From the NCBI GenBank assembly GCA_937139035.1, contig CAKZPK010000506.1, forward strand, positions 1-49,121: a DNA stretch of 49,121 nt, written 5' to 3'. Within the stretch, counting starts at the first letter, position 1, and every line of letters begins with the position of its first letter. This DNA comes from an uncultured Crocinitomix sp. (GTDB taxonomy: Bacteria; Bacteroidota; Bacteroidia; Flavobacteriales_D; Crocinitomicaceae). The notes under the pieces are model-generated. The model saw only the letters and a program-made list of their open reading frames with translations, was not told where the DNA came from and ran no database searches. A program made the position numbers and the translations under genes. Of this stretch, positions 36,246 to 43,732 are shown one piece after another.

Positions 36246-37376
36246 ATGCAGTTTAAAGACGTCGTAGGAAATAGCGAGATTAAAAAAGCACTCATACATG
36301 AGGTAAAAGCGGGCAGAGTAAGCCATGCGCAGATGCTTTTAGGACCTGAAGGATCGGGGAAATTACCTTTAGCAATTGCTTTTGCGCAATACCTGTTATG
36401 TGATCAGCCATCTAAAACGGATTCATGTAATAAATGTCCTAATTGTTTAAAGGTTAGTAGCCTAACACACCCTGACTTGCATTTTGTTTTTCCTGTTGTT
36501 GCCAATAAAACCAACAAAGTAGGTTCTTCTAAAGATCGTATTAAGGAATGGAATGAATATGTGTTAAAACAGAAGTATTTCAACTTAAAACAATGGCAAC
36601 AGTCATTGGATGAAATGGGCAAAAACGCAGCGATTGGAGTAGAAGAAAGCCGTCAAATATTGAAACGCCTTGCACTAAAATCATATAGTGGAAAGTATAA
36701 AATAATGATCATTTGGTTGCCAGAAAAAATGAATGCTCAATCGGCAAATAAACTGCTTAAATTGTTGGAAGAGCCGCCAGAAAGTACTCTGTTTTTTCTT
36801 GTTAGCGATAATGCTGAATATATTTTGCCAACTATTTTATCTAGAACTCAATTAATTCGAATCCCTAGTTTATCGGTTGATGATATTCAAGAGTATTTGA
36901 GTAAAACGTATAAAGTTGAAGAAGGCGCAGCAAGTTCGGCAGCAGGATTGAGTCAAGGCAATATGGCTGAGGCAATTGAAATTTTGCAAGGAGCAAAGTC
37001 ACAGCATCTGTTTTTTGACCTTTTTGTAAAGGTTATGCGTGCAGCATACACTGCTAATCCAATTGAGCTGATGAATGTAAGTGATGAGGCGGCAGGTTTA
37101 GACAAGGAAAACCAAAAGAATTTTGTAAAATATGGGTTGCATATTTTTAGAGAAAGCATCATTTTAAATTACATGAAAGGTGAACTCGGAAATTTGCGTG
37201 CTGAGGAACGAGATTTCTTAAATAAATTTGCTCGTTTTATCAATAATCAAAACATAACGGAGTTGATGACGGAGTTTAATGAGGCACACTATCATTTGGA
37301 AAGAAATGCCAATGCAAAAATTCTCTTTGCAGACTTGGTTATTAAATTAACAAAGCTCATTAAAAAAGGTGTCTAG
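36246..37376 (+). CDS. holB: DNA polymerase III, delta-prime subunit (clamp loader)
   Basis: The 376-aa protein has an AAA+ domain starting MQFKDVVGNSEIKKALIHEV. The Walker A motif is GPEGSGKL (33-40), the zinc module has Cys52, Cys61, Cys64 and Cys67 (CNKCPNC), and SRTQLIRIPSLS is the sensor/SRC-like segment. The C-terminal part is the helical clamp-loader collar. Delta-prime works with DnaX and HolA to load the sliding clamp at replication forks. In Flavobacteriales holB often lies near ricT and gldH, as here. A 17-bp palindrome follows the stop. Confidence 0.9.
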   Translation: MQFKDVVGNSEIKKALIHEVKAGRVSHAQMLLGPEGSGKLPLAIAFAQYLLCDQPSKTDSCNKCPNCLKVSSLTHPDLHFVFPVVANKTNKVGSSKDRIKEWNEYVLKQKYFNLKQWQQSLDEMGKNAAIGVEESRQILKRLALKSYSGKYKIMIIWLPEKMNAQSANKLLKLLEEPPESTLFFLVSDNAEYILPTILSRTQLIRIPSLSVDDIQEYLSKTYKVEEGAASSAAGLSQGNMAEAIEILQGAKSQHLFFDLFVKVMRAAYTANPIELMNVSDEAAGLDKENQKNFVKYGLHIFRESIILNYMKGELGNLRAEERDFLNKFARFINNQNITELMTEFNEAHYHLERNANAKILFADLVIKLTKLIKKGV

Positions 37377-37382
37377 TTCTTA

Positions 37383-37399
37383 TTAGTTCATTGAACTAA
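37383..37399. repeat. 17-bp palindrome between holB and the phosphoesterase gene
   Basis: TTAGTTCA and TGAACTAA are exact reverse complements around one central T. There is no T run after it, so it is more like an operator or transcript-end structure than a terminator. Confidence 0.4.
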
Positions 37400-37460
37400 G
37401 TTAAAATTGCCTGTGCATTTGTGGGGTCAAAATCCAACATTAATAGTTAATTTTAAACCT

Positions 37461-38303
37461 ATGTTTGAAAAAATAAAACTGTTTTCAAGTGCTATTTTAC
37501 TGGTTGGAATTATTGGTGCCTGTGCTGGTACTGATGAACCTGAAGATAATGTAATTGAAGAGCAACCCATTCATACTTTTGTTGCAGCAGGCCATGCTTA
37601 TGGTAATCCTGATACATATACATCCTCTGTTTATCCTCCACTTTTAAACAAGTTGGACAGCTTAATTCAGGTTCGCCCAATTGATCAATTGATTTTAATG
37701 GGAGATGTTGTAGCACACCCAACAGAAGAAAATTGGGAAACAGTAAGGCACGAATTAGATAGTTTAGAAATTGCGGAGTGGAATATTGCTCCCGGTAATC
37801 ATGACATTAGTCCTTATATGGATGAGCACATTCAGCCAGTTAAATATATGGCCTTGCAACGCGCCAATAGTTTGTTTTTACTTTTAAATACTACGCGTGC
37901 AGGGTGGACAGTTGATTCTGTACAAGCCCATTTTATTGATACAACTTTGGCAAATGCAACCAACTATGACCAAATTTTTGTTTTTACACATCAGCTCTGG
38001 TGGGAGAAAAATCCTCCAACTCATTTTGAATTGGATTCTTTACGTCCTAATTCTTTTGCATTATTTGATGGCCCAACGGATTTTTGGCAAGATGCATTTC
38101 CATATTTTGAGGATTTAGAGCAAGAGGTCTATTTTTTTGCTGGTGATATGGGCTGTTATTTTGGCTTGCCTGGTTATTATGAAGATCATTTTGAAAATTA
38201 TCATTTCTATGGAAGCGGCATGGGTGGTGCGGTTGAGGATAATTTAATTTATGGTCAACTTTTTCAAGACGGCTCTGTTAAAATTGAGCGGGTTGATTTC
38301 TGA
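37461..38303 (+). CDS. Lipoprotein with calcineurin-like metallophosphoesterase domain
   Basis: I start at ATG 37461 (280 aa), because MFEKIKLFSSAILLVGIIGA followed by Cys21 is a lipoprotein signal. A TTG start at 37407 would bury it. Metallophosphoesterase motifs are partly visible: LMGDVV (the GDxx motif), APGNHDIS (GNHD) and VFTHQLWW (a lone His). The usual first DxH site appears only as AAGHAYG, and the final GHxH appears as FAGDMG. Metal binding may therefore be altered, or the chemistry may differ. The lipid anchor puts it on the inner or outer membrane or the cell surface. The substrate is unknown. It is a single gene between holB and ricT. Confidence 0.8.
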   Translation: MFEKIKLFSSAILLVGIIGACAGTDEPEDNVIEEQPIHTFVAAGHAYGNPDTYTSSVYPPLLNKLDSLIQVRPIDQLILMGDVVAHPTEENWETVRHELDSLEIAEWNIAPGNHDISPYMDEHIQPVKYMALQRANSLFLLLNTTRAGWTVDSVQAHFIDTTLANATNYDQIFVFTHQLWWEKNPPTHFELDSLRPNSFALFDGPTDFWQDAFPYFEDLEQEVYFFAGDMGCYFGLPGYYEDHFENYHFYGSGMGGAVEDNLIYGQLFQDGSVKIERVDF

Positions 38304-38402
38304 GAGGTTTAAATCTAAACGCTTATCTTTACAAGTTGATAAATTAACTAGTGATTGTCGGAAATAATGTATTTCTGACTTGACAGTAATATACTACGGA
38401 AA

Positions 38403-39944
38403 ATGGGATGCAGTAATTGTTCGAATGGAGGAGGGGTACCTAATGGTTGCAAAAGCAACGGTTCGTGTGGGACAGGCAATTGTGGTAAATTATCCGTATT
38501 TGATTGGTTGGCAGACGTAGAATTACCAAATGGCCAAAGCACTTATGACGTTGTTGAGCTTCGTTTTAAGAGTAGCCGTAAAGGTTTTTACAGAAATATA
38601 AAAGGATTGAACTTGCAGGTTGGGGATGTTGTTGCAGTAGAAACAAGTCCGGGGTACGACATTGGTGTGGTATCTATTGTAGGGGAATTAGCCAGGATTC
38701 AAGTAAGGAAAAAAACACAAAACTTTAAAGCGCATGAGGCGCGCTCTATTATAAGAAAAGCGACTAAAGAAGACGTTGACAAGTGGATGAAGTTCCGCGC
38801 AAAAGAGTCTGAAACTATGTTTGCTTCAAGAAGTTTAGCTTCTGAATTAGGGTTGGAAATGAAAATTTCTGATGTTGAATACCAAGGGGATGGAACAAAA
38901 GCCACCTTTTATTATACGGCAGAGGAAAGAGTGGATTTTAGACAACTGATTCGGAACTTAGCGGATGAGTTTAAGTTGAAAATTGAGATGAAACAAATTG
39001 GTGTTCGTCAAGAAGCTGCTCGATTGGGCGGAATTGGTTCTTGTGGGCGTGAATTGTGTTGTTCAACTTGGTTAACTGATTTTAGATCGGTTTCAACGGC
39101 TTCTGCGCGTTATCAGCAGCTTTCATTAAATCCGCAAAAATTGGCGGGGCAATGTGGTAAATTAAAGTGTTGCTTAAATTATGAGCTAGATGCTTATTTA
39201 GAGGCATTAAAGAAGTTTCCACGTTCTGATGTGCGTTTAAAAACACAAAAGGGAATTGCTTTTCACGTTAAAACTGATGTGTTTAAAGAGCAAATGTGGT
39301 ATATCCAAGAGGATAAGAAAAACCCAGGTGCTGGTGGGTTTATTCCATTAACACCTGACCGGGTACATGAAATTATTAAACTCAATAAGGCCGGCGAATT
39401 GCCAGTTGATTTGAAAGATTTCATGATTGAGGTTGAGGTTGAGATTCCAGATTATACAGATGTGGTTGGTCAAGATGACTTAAATCGTTTTGAGCACGTT
39501 TTCAAACGCAATAAAAAGAAAAAGCGGAAGAAAAAACCAAGTAAAGGAGGGCAGCAAACTCAAAATAACAAAAAGCCACAGGCTCAGGGCAATAAAAAAC
39601 CGCAAGGACAAGGAAATAATCCGAATAGTCAAAAGCGCAAGCCTAACCCTAACCAGAAAAAGAAACAAAATCCGAATCAGAAAAAAACGGATAATAACAA
39701 TAAGCCAAATAACCAACAGGCTAAGCCAAATCCACAAAAGAAAAAGCGCCCAAATAACAATCCAAATCAGAAGAAGAATAATCCGCAAGGTGCAAAATCG
39801 GGTAACGAAAATCAGAACCCGCGTTCTGAAAACAGTGGAAATAAAAAGCCAAACAATAATAACCGTAATCGGAATCGAAAGAAACCGATTAATAAGGATA
39901 AGGCGAATAAACCCGTTGAAAATAATGAAAAGAAAGACGCTTAA
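38403..39944 (+). CDS. ricT: RicT (PSP1-domain) protein with long basic low-complexity tail
   Basis: The 513-aa protein begins with a Cys-rich leader (Cys3, 6, 16, 22, 27). Residues ~30-310 are the PSP1/RicT core (DVVELRFKSSRKGFYRN, GDVVAVETSPGYDIGVVSI, VRQEAARLGGIGSCGRELCC). Its cysteines at 214, 219, 220 and at 251, 256, 257 match the known iron-sulfur ligand region. RicT in Bacillus forms the Ric (Y) complex that directs RNase Y. The partners RicA and RicF are not seen here. The last ~150 residues are Lys/Asn/Gln/Pro-rich with no fold, likely RNA-binding or phase-separating. The gene overlaps gldH by 20 bp, an arrangement conserved in Flavobacteriales. Confidence 0.9.
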   Translation: MGCSNCSNGGGVPNGCKSNGSCGTGNCGKLSVFDWLADVELPNGQSTYDVVELRFKSSRKGFYRNIKGLNLQVGDVVAVETSPGYDIGVVSIVGELARIQVRKKTQNFKAHEARSIIRKATKEDVDKWMKFRAKESETMFASRSLASELGLEMKISDVEYQGDGTKATFYYTAEERVDFRQLIRNLADEFKLKIEMKQIGVRQEAARLGGIGSCGRELCCSTWLTDFRSVSTASARYQQLSLNPQKLAGQCGKLKCCLNYELDAYLEALKKFPRSDVRLKTQKGIAFHVKTDVFKEQMWYIQEDKKNPGAGGFIPLTPDRVHEIIKLNKAGELPVDLKDFMIEVEVEIPDYTDVVGQDDLNRFEHVFKRNKKKKRKKKPSKGGQQTQNNKKPQAQGNKKPQGQGNNPNSQKRKPNPNQKKKQNPNQKKTDNNNKPNNQQAKPNPQKKKRPNNNPNQKKNNPQGAKSGNENQNPRSENSGNKKPNNNNRNRNRKKPINKDKANKPVENNEKKDA

Positions 39945-40419
39945 TATTGCACGTAATGCGGGGGTCGTAATGGGCTTGGTAATGCTCCTCGGCCTGGGTT
40001 CTTGTGATAGCAATAAGATTTATGATGAAAATATTGCCATTACAGATAATGTTTGGTTAAGTGACGACATTAAAACTTTTGAGTTTGATGTAACAGACAC
40101 CATGTCGGCAGTTAATATTTTTGTGAATTTGCGTACAACAACGGATTATCAATACAGTAATATCTACGTTTTTTTATACAGCGAATATCCAAATGGTACC
40201 ACAAATAAAGACACCTTGGAGTTTTTATTGGCAAAACCGGATGGAGAATGGTATGGAGAAAATACGGGAACTGTAGTGGAGTTTAAAGGTTTAATTGCAA
40301 GTGGTGGACGTTTCTCTACTGCGGGTAAATATCAATTCCAAATTCAACACGCCATGCGCGAAAAAGAATTGCTTGAGGTAATTGATGTTGGAATGCGCGT
40401 TGAGATAAAGGAGGATTAG
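39925..40419 (+). CDS. gldH: Gliding motility lipoprotein GldH
   Basis: The ATG at 39925 gives a 164-aa lipoprotein with signal MKRKTLNIARNAGVVMGLVM and lipobox LGSC (Cys27). The body (NIFVNLRTTTDYQYSNIYVF, LLAKPDGEWYGENTGTVVEF, QFQIQHAMREKELLEVIDVG) matches GldH in size and in conserved aromatic and charged positions. The reading frame is open further upstream, through the low-complexity tail of ricT, but that is a composition effect. GldH is essential for gliding in F. johnsoniae and is widely held to support T9SS-dependent motility. It fits the SprB-like and PorP/SprF genes elsewhere in the window. Confidence 0.88.
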   Translation: MKRKTLNIARNAGVVMGLVMLLGLGSCDSNKIYDENIAITDNVWLSDDIKTFEFDVTDTMSAVNIFVNLRTTTDYQYSNIYVFLYSEYPNGTTNKDTLEFLLAKPDGEWYGENTGTVVEFKGLIASGGRFSTAGKYQFQIQHAMREKELLEVIDVGMRVEIKED

Positions 40420-40426
40420 AACTAGG

Positions 40427-41569
40427 ATGGAAGGGTCAAAAAACTATTTCCATTCACTAGATGCACTTAGGTTTTTTGCCTTTTTAAAGGTCTTTATTTT
40501 TCATATTCCATTAATTTTTGTTGCCGAAAACGAACCTTTTAAACAATGGTTTAGTGACCATATTCGTCATGGCGGCGGAATCGGTGTCAGCTTCTTTTTT
40601 GTATTGAGTGGGTTTTTAATCACTAATATTTTAGCCAAAGAAAAACTAAGAACTGGAACGATTGATTTGAAAAGATTTTTTGTTCGAAGAGCGTTTCGAA
40701 TTTGGCCATTGTATTATTTTTTAGTTATTGTAGCACTTACTTTGCCGTATGATTGGGCACAATCTGCCGGGTTTCATACAAATTGGGGCGGTTATGATCC
40801 TGATTGGCGTTTTTCATTGGCCTTTGCGGATAATTATAAATCCTTAATAATGGATTTACCTCCCAAAACAACTCCACTTCCAGTGTTTTGGTCTTTGTGT
40901 ATTGAGGTTCATTTTTACTTGCTTTGGATGGTAGTGCTGTATTTCATTAAAGGAAAATGGATTCCATATTTTTTAACAATAGCCATTGTTTTAGCCTGGA
41001 TTTTTAGAATTTATGACCATCAGATTTGGCAAAACGAAAACATTACCAATAACGATATTTTTACCAATTTAGATTACTTTGCAATTAGTGGTTTATTGGG
41101 CTACTATGTGGCGCTTAATAGAGAACGAGTTATTGCTTTTGTTAAGAGCATACCTTCAATCGTTAAAGATCTTTATTTGCTTGGGGTGATTATAATGCTG
41201 TTTAATTTAAAGAGCATTTTCATGCATGACATTTGGTGGCTTGATATTTTTAAGTTTACCATTCAGGCTTTAATATTTACAGGGTTAGTGTTGATTTATT
41301 TACCGGGCGATATGCGTTGGAGAATATCAGAAAGCAATATTTTTTCAAGGCTTGGCAAAATGTGTTACGGCCTTTATGTTTACCACATCATTTGGATTCA
41401 TGTGGTACTGCGAATTTTTAGAAACAACGAAATTAAGCTGGATAATTGGCCTGATTATATTGTGTTTTTTGTAATAACTTTTGTTGGGACGCTTATTACA
41501 AGCTACTTGTCTTATCGTTATTTTGAAGTACCAATCTTAAAGTTTAAAGAGAAGTTGTTTCCAAGATAA
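40427..41569 (+). CDS. Membrane acyltransferase, OafA/YrhL type (acyltransferase family 3)
   Basis: The 380-aa protein has about ten transmembrane helices. The family hallmarks are an N-terminal SLDALRFFAFLKVFIFHI (catalytic His), FFFVLSGFLITNILAKEKLR, and FFVRRAFRIWPLYYFLVIVA. The helix-rich middle includes VFWSLCIEVHFYLLWMVVLY, and the C-terminus is GTLITSYLSYRYFEVPILKF. Such enzymes acetylate or otherwise acylate surface sugars (O-antigen, peptidoglycan, exopolysaccharide). The gene follows gldH by 7 bp, so they may be co-transcribed. In many Flavobacteriales a penicillin-binding protein gene sits here instead. Confidence 0.9.
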   Translation: MEGSKNYFHSLDALRFFAFLKVFIFHIPLIFVAENEPFKQWFSDHIRHGGGIGVSFFFVLSGFLITNILAKEKLRTGTIDLKRFFVRRAFRIWPLYYFLVIVALTLPYDWAQSAGFHTNWGGYDPDWRFSLAFADNYKSLIMDLPPKTTPLPVFWSLCIEVHFYLLWMVVLYFIKGKWIPYFLTIAIVLAWIFRIYDHQIWQNENITNNDIFTNLDYFAISGLLGYYVALNRERVIAFVKSIPSIVKDLYLLGVIIMLFNLKSIFMHDIWWLDIFKFTIQALIFTGLVLIYLPGDMRWRISESNIFSRLGKMCYGLYVYHIIWIHVVLRIFRNNEIKLDNWPDYIVFFVITFVGTLITSYLSYRYFEVPILKFKEKLFPR

Positions 41570-41572
41570 GGA

Positions 41573-41896
41573 TTACAATAACTCATCCAATCGTTTGTTC
41601 TGGTTGAAATAGTTAATGGCCTCTTGTTTTGAGCAATCAAAATAATTATTCAACATCCAATCCGCTAAGTAATTGCGATATTCTTCTTTGCTAACTAAAG
41701 CAAAATAAATGAATCCTCTTCCCTTTTTTTTGTGGCCAATGAACTTCTTTTTTTCAAGAATTCTAACAATGGTTGAGGTAGTATTATATGCTGGTTTAGG
41801 CGCTGGATAAAATTGAATAATATCTTTTACAGTGGCTTCTTTAAGCCCCCATAGTCTTAGCATTACCTGTTCTTCTGCCTGCGTTAATCTTAGCAT
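41573..41896 (-). CDS. BlaI/MecI-type winged-helix repressor
   Basis: The 107-aa protein starts LTQAEEQVMLRLWGLKEATV and carries the winged-helix recognition segment NTTSTIVRILEKKKFIGHKK, typical of BlaI/MecI/CopY repressors. The C-terminal helices (NYLADWMLNNYFDCSKQEA) form the dimer domain. BlaI proteins are usually paired with a BlaR1-like membrane metalloprotease that cleaves them, but no such gene is adjacent here. Convergent with the acyltransferase gene (3-bp gap). A short dyad 2-3 bp upstream of its start could be an autoregulatory site. Confidence 0.88.
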   Translation of the reverse strand: MLRLTQAEEQVMLRLWGLKEATVKDIIQFYPAPKPAYNTTSTIVRILEKKKFIGHKKKGRGFIYFALVSKEEYRNYLADWMLNNYFDCSKQEAINYFNQNKRLDELL

Positions 41897-41898
41897 AA

Positions 41899-41911
41899 TA
41901 GTGTAAAACTA
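41899..41911. promoter_or_regulatory. Possible operator dyad upstream of the BlaI-type gene
   Basis: TAGT and ACTA flank GTAAA in a 13-bp dyad directly before the BlaI-type start at 41896. The core TGTA resembles known BlaI/MecI half-sites (TACA/TGTA), but the match is short. Confidence 0.3.
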
Positions 41912-41978
41912 AAAAATTAATTCAAAATAGGTTCATGTCGCAGATGGCAAATCTCTCCGTTCAAATTTGAGAGATGGA

Positions 41979-42575
41979 TTAAAACAAACCTAAAAACCTT
42001 CTTCTGCAAACAGAGGTTCTAAACAAATCTACTTTTTCTGTGTGATTGGCTTTCTTCAGTTTTTCGGTCAATACAGTGGCCGAATTTCTAATTTTATAAT
42101 CCAATTCGTCTTGAGAAATAGGAACAACGCCTAAGAAACGGATATCTAAAGCTTGCCAATTTTCGTTTTCGAAAAATGATCCCAAAGTAATTGGTTCTAT
42201 TAGCATAAAATGGTTCGCTTTAAAACGGTCAGATAACTCTTCTGGTGGGTTCCCTGCAGGAATTGTGTCTCCAGGACCAAACCAGGTGTCGTTTTTTTGA
42301 GGTACACAAGCTAAGCGATCTAACCATTCTATTGGCCAGTTTTCAACTTCGATATTCCAAAAATCAGGTAAACAAAAATACAGCTCTATCTTTTTAAAAG
42401 GTTCAAAACCCTCTTTTACTTCTTGTATTTTTGAAGATAATCCTTCCGTAAACATTAACCGGCACCCCCATTCTGGTAAGTGTACCCATTTTATTTGAAA
42501 GCCATATTGTATGTTTTCATGCAAGGTGGATATTTCCAACTTTGGATCTATGGTGGACAAGGTTTCCTCAATCAT
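41979..42575 (-). CDS. Suppressor-of-fused (SUFU) domain protein
   Basis: The 198-aa protein matches the bacterial SUFU-domain family: IQYGFQIKWVHLPEWGCRLM, KIELYFCLPDFWNIEVENWP, and WFGPGDTIPAGNPPEELSDR, which holds the characteristic G-x-T-x-P-x-G-x-P turn, then MLIEPITLGSFFE. It is soluble and cytoplasmic, with no signal peptide or catalytic motif. In animals SUFU binds transcription factors; the bacterial proteins are often linked with toxin immunity or have no known role. No toxin gene is adjacent here. The start lies immediately past a terminator T run. Confidence 0.75.
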   Translation of the reverse strand: MIEETLSTIDPKLEISTLHENIQYGFQIKWVHLPEWGCRLMFTEGLSSKIQEVKEGFEPFKKIELYFCLPDFWNIEVENWPIEWLDRLACVPQKNDTWFGPGDTIPAGNPPEELSDRFKANHFMLIEPITLGSFFENENWQALDIRFLGVVPISQDELDYKIRNSATVLTEKLKKANHTEKVDLFRTSVCRRRFLGLF

Positions 42576-42580
42576 ATTAC

Positions 42581-42616
42581 AAAAATAAAAAACCCCAGGC
42601 TCTAATGAACCTGGGG
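42581..42616 (-). terminator. Intrinsic terminator after the lipoprotein gene, next to the SUFU start
   Basis: On the minus strand CCCCAGG (42616-42610) pairs with CCTGGGG (42599-42593), followed by TTTTTTATTTTT. The next gene's ATG starts at 42575, only about 5 nt past the T run. It lies about 22 nt after the stop at 42638. Confidence 0.88.
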
Positions 42617-42637
42617 CTTTAAAATAAATGCTATTTT

Positions 42638-43027
42638 TTATTGAATCACTACAGTTTCTTGTGAAGTAACCTCTTGTTCAATTTTAATAATTCCTTCTCC
42701 GTATAAAGTGTCTCCACTTCTAACCTCAATGTCTAATACTGCAACACCAGCTTGACCAAGGTTGTAATTATCTGAAAAATCAAATGATGCAATTCCATCA
42801 ACTCCTGTCCAAATCGTGTCATCAATAATAATTGCTCCGTGCTCTTCAATAGTTGGACTTGGGTATAAACGAACCATTGCGTCAGGGAATACAACTCCTC
42901 CAGTATCTACAACTGTAATTTTCGCAACTGTCTCTCCTTCTTTTCTGCAAGATCCTGCTGTAAGTGCTATAAAAGCCCCAGCCATTAATACTAATCCTGC
43001 TTTTCCAATAATTTTATTCATTTTCAT
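42638..43027 (-). CDS. Small surface-type lipoprotein (paralogue A)
   Basis: The 129-aa protein has a lipoprotein signal ending TAGSC (Cys27), followed by RKEG. The mature part is a single Ig/carboxypeptidase-regulatory-like beta domain (ETVAKITVVDTGGVVFPDAM, GVDGIASFDFSDNYNLGQAG, VAVLDIEV, GIIKIEQE). About half the aligned positions match the neighbouring 43150-43524 product, so the two arose by tandem duplication. The lipid anchor and the charged residues after Cys suggest outer-membrane or surface location. Function unknown. A terminator follows. Confidence 0.85.
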   Translation of the reverse strand: MKMNKIIGKAGLVLMAGAFIALTAGSCRKEGETVAKITVVDTGGVVFPDAMVRLYPSPTIEEHGAIIIDDTIWTGVDGIASFDFSDNYNLGQAGVAVLDIEVRSGDTLYGEGIIKIEQEVTSQETVVIQ

Positions 43028-43062
43028 CTGTTTTATATCATTCCCAATAAGAACAACCTCTA

Positions 43063-43070
43063 CAAAAATA
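43063..43070 (-). promoter_or_regulatory. Candidate -7 element TATTTTTG for lipoprotein A
   Basis: On the minus strand this is a full TAnnTTTG match, 35 nt before the ATG at 43027. It suggests that A has its own promoter, separate from paralogue B. No -33 TTG is clear. Confidence 0.4.
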
Positions 43071-43149
43071 CGATTTTTTTAAATAAAGGTTTCTTCTTAC
43101 TTGTTTTTCATGCTGCTAATTCCGTTCAATAATGCTATTAATCAACAAT

Positions 43150-43524
43150 TTATTGAAGGATTACAGTTTCATTATTCATTTTTTCTTCTTCTATTTTTAT
43201 AATACCAGTTCCAATAAATGTTTCATAAGTAACATCAATATCCAATACTGCAAAACCTGCTTGCCCTAATTTAAAATAATCTGTATAGTCAAAATTTGCA
43301 ATTCCCTGTGCATTGGTATAAACCGTATCATCTATAATATTAGCACGTGGTGGACTTGTTGTCGAAGTTCCATATAGTCGTACAAATGCATCAGAAACAG
43401 GTAGTCCTTCGGTGTCAACAACTTTAATGCTAGCCACAGTAGGGTCTTCTTTTTTACAGGAAGAAATTCCAAAACTTGTGCCAAAAGCAATCAAGAATAT
43501 CAGTATTAATTTAAATCGATTCAT
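43150..43524 (-). CDS. Small surface-type lipoprotein (paralogue B)
   Basis: The 124-aa protein has a lipoprotein signal (RFKLILIFLIAFGTSFGISS, then Cys23). The mature N-terminus is CKKEDP, which fits the C-x-K-(D/E)2 surface-export signal reported for Capnocytophaga lipoproteins. The beta domain (TVASIKVVDTEGLPVSDAFV, IANFDYTDYFKLGQAGFAVL, GTGIIKIEEEKMNNETVIL) mirrors paralogue A block by block. It is upstream of A in the same direction, 122 bp apart. The role is unknown; a surface scaffold or binding protein is possible. Confidence 0.85.
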   Translation of the reverse strand: MNRFKLILIFLIAFGTSFGISSCKKEDPTVASIKVVDTEGLPVSDAFVRLYGTSTTSPPRANIIDDTVYTNAQGIANFDYTDYFKLGQAGFAVLDIDVTYETFIGTGIIKIEEEKMNNETVILQ

Positions 43525-43658
43525 CTTTAACTTTAAATAAGTTTATTTACTAATTAGTACAAAATGCCATGTAAAAGGTTGTCTGGCTACGGTTTTATTT
43601 AGTTTTACACCTATTATTTACATTAGGCGTTCATACAATTCTATCCGCGTTTTTTTTG

Positions 43659-43666
43659 TAATTTCG
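43659..43666 (+). promoter_or_regulatory. Candidate -7 element TAATTTCG upstream of pheS
   Basis: It matches TAnnTTTG with one T-to-C change, 66 nt before the pheS ATG. ACACCTATTATTT, related to the repeat upstream of the giant gene, lies about 40 nt further upstream. Confidence 0.35.
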
Positions 43667-43732
43667 CGTAGCGCTAGAAGCGGCGTGCAAGAGTTATAAC
43701 AGTTAAGCATTTATAAAAGTTACAGACCTACC

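Noticed and set aside
39490-39924. N-terminal extension of gldH through the ricT tail, or dual coding
   Set aside because: The lipoprotein signal starts at ATG 39925; the upstream frame is Lys/Arg/Ile-rich only because the tail lacks stops in that frame.
39480-40013. Minus-strand frame of 177 codons that looks like a membrane protein
   Set aside because: It lies opposite the Lys/Asn-rich tail of ricT, whose A-rich codons read as hydrophobic Phe/Ile/Leu on the other strand.
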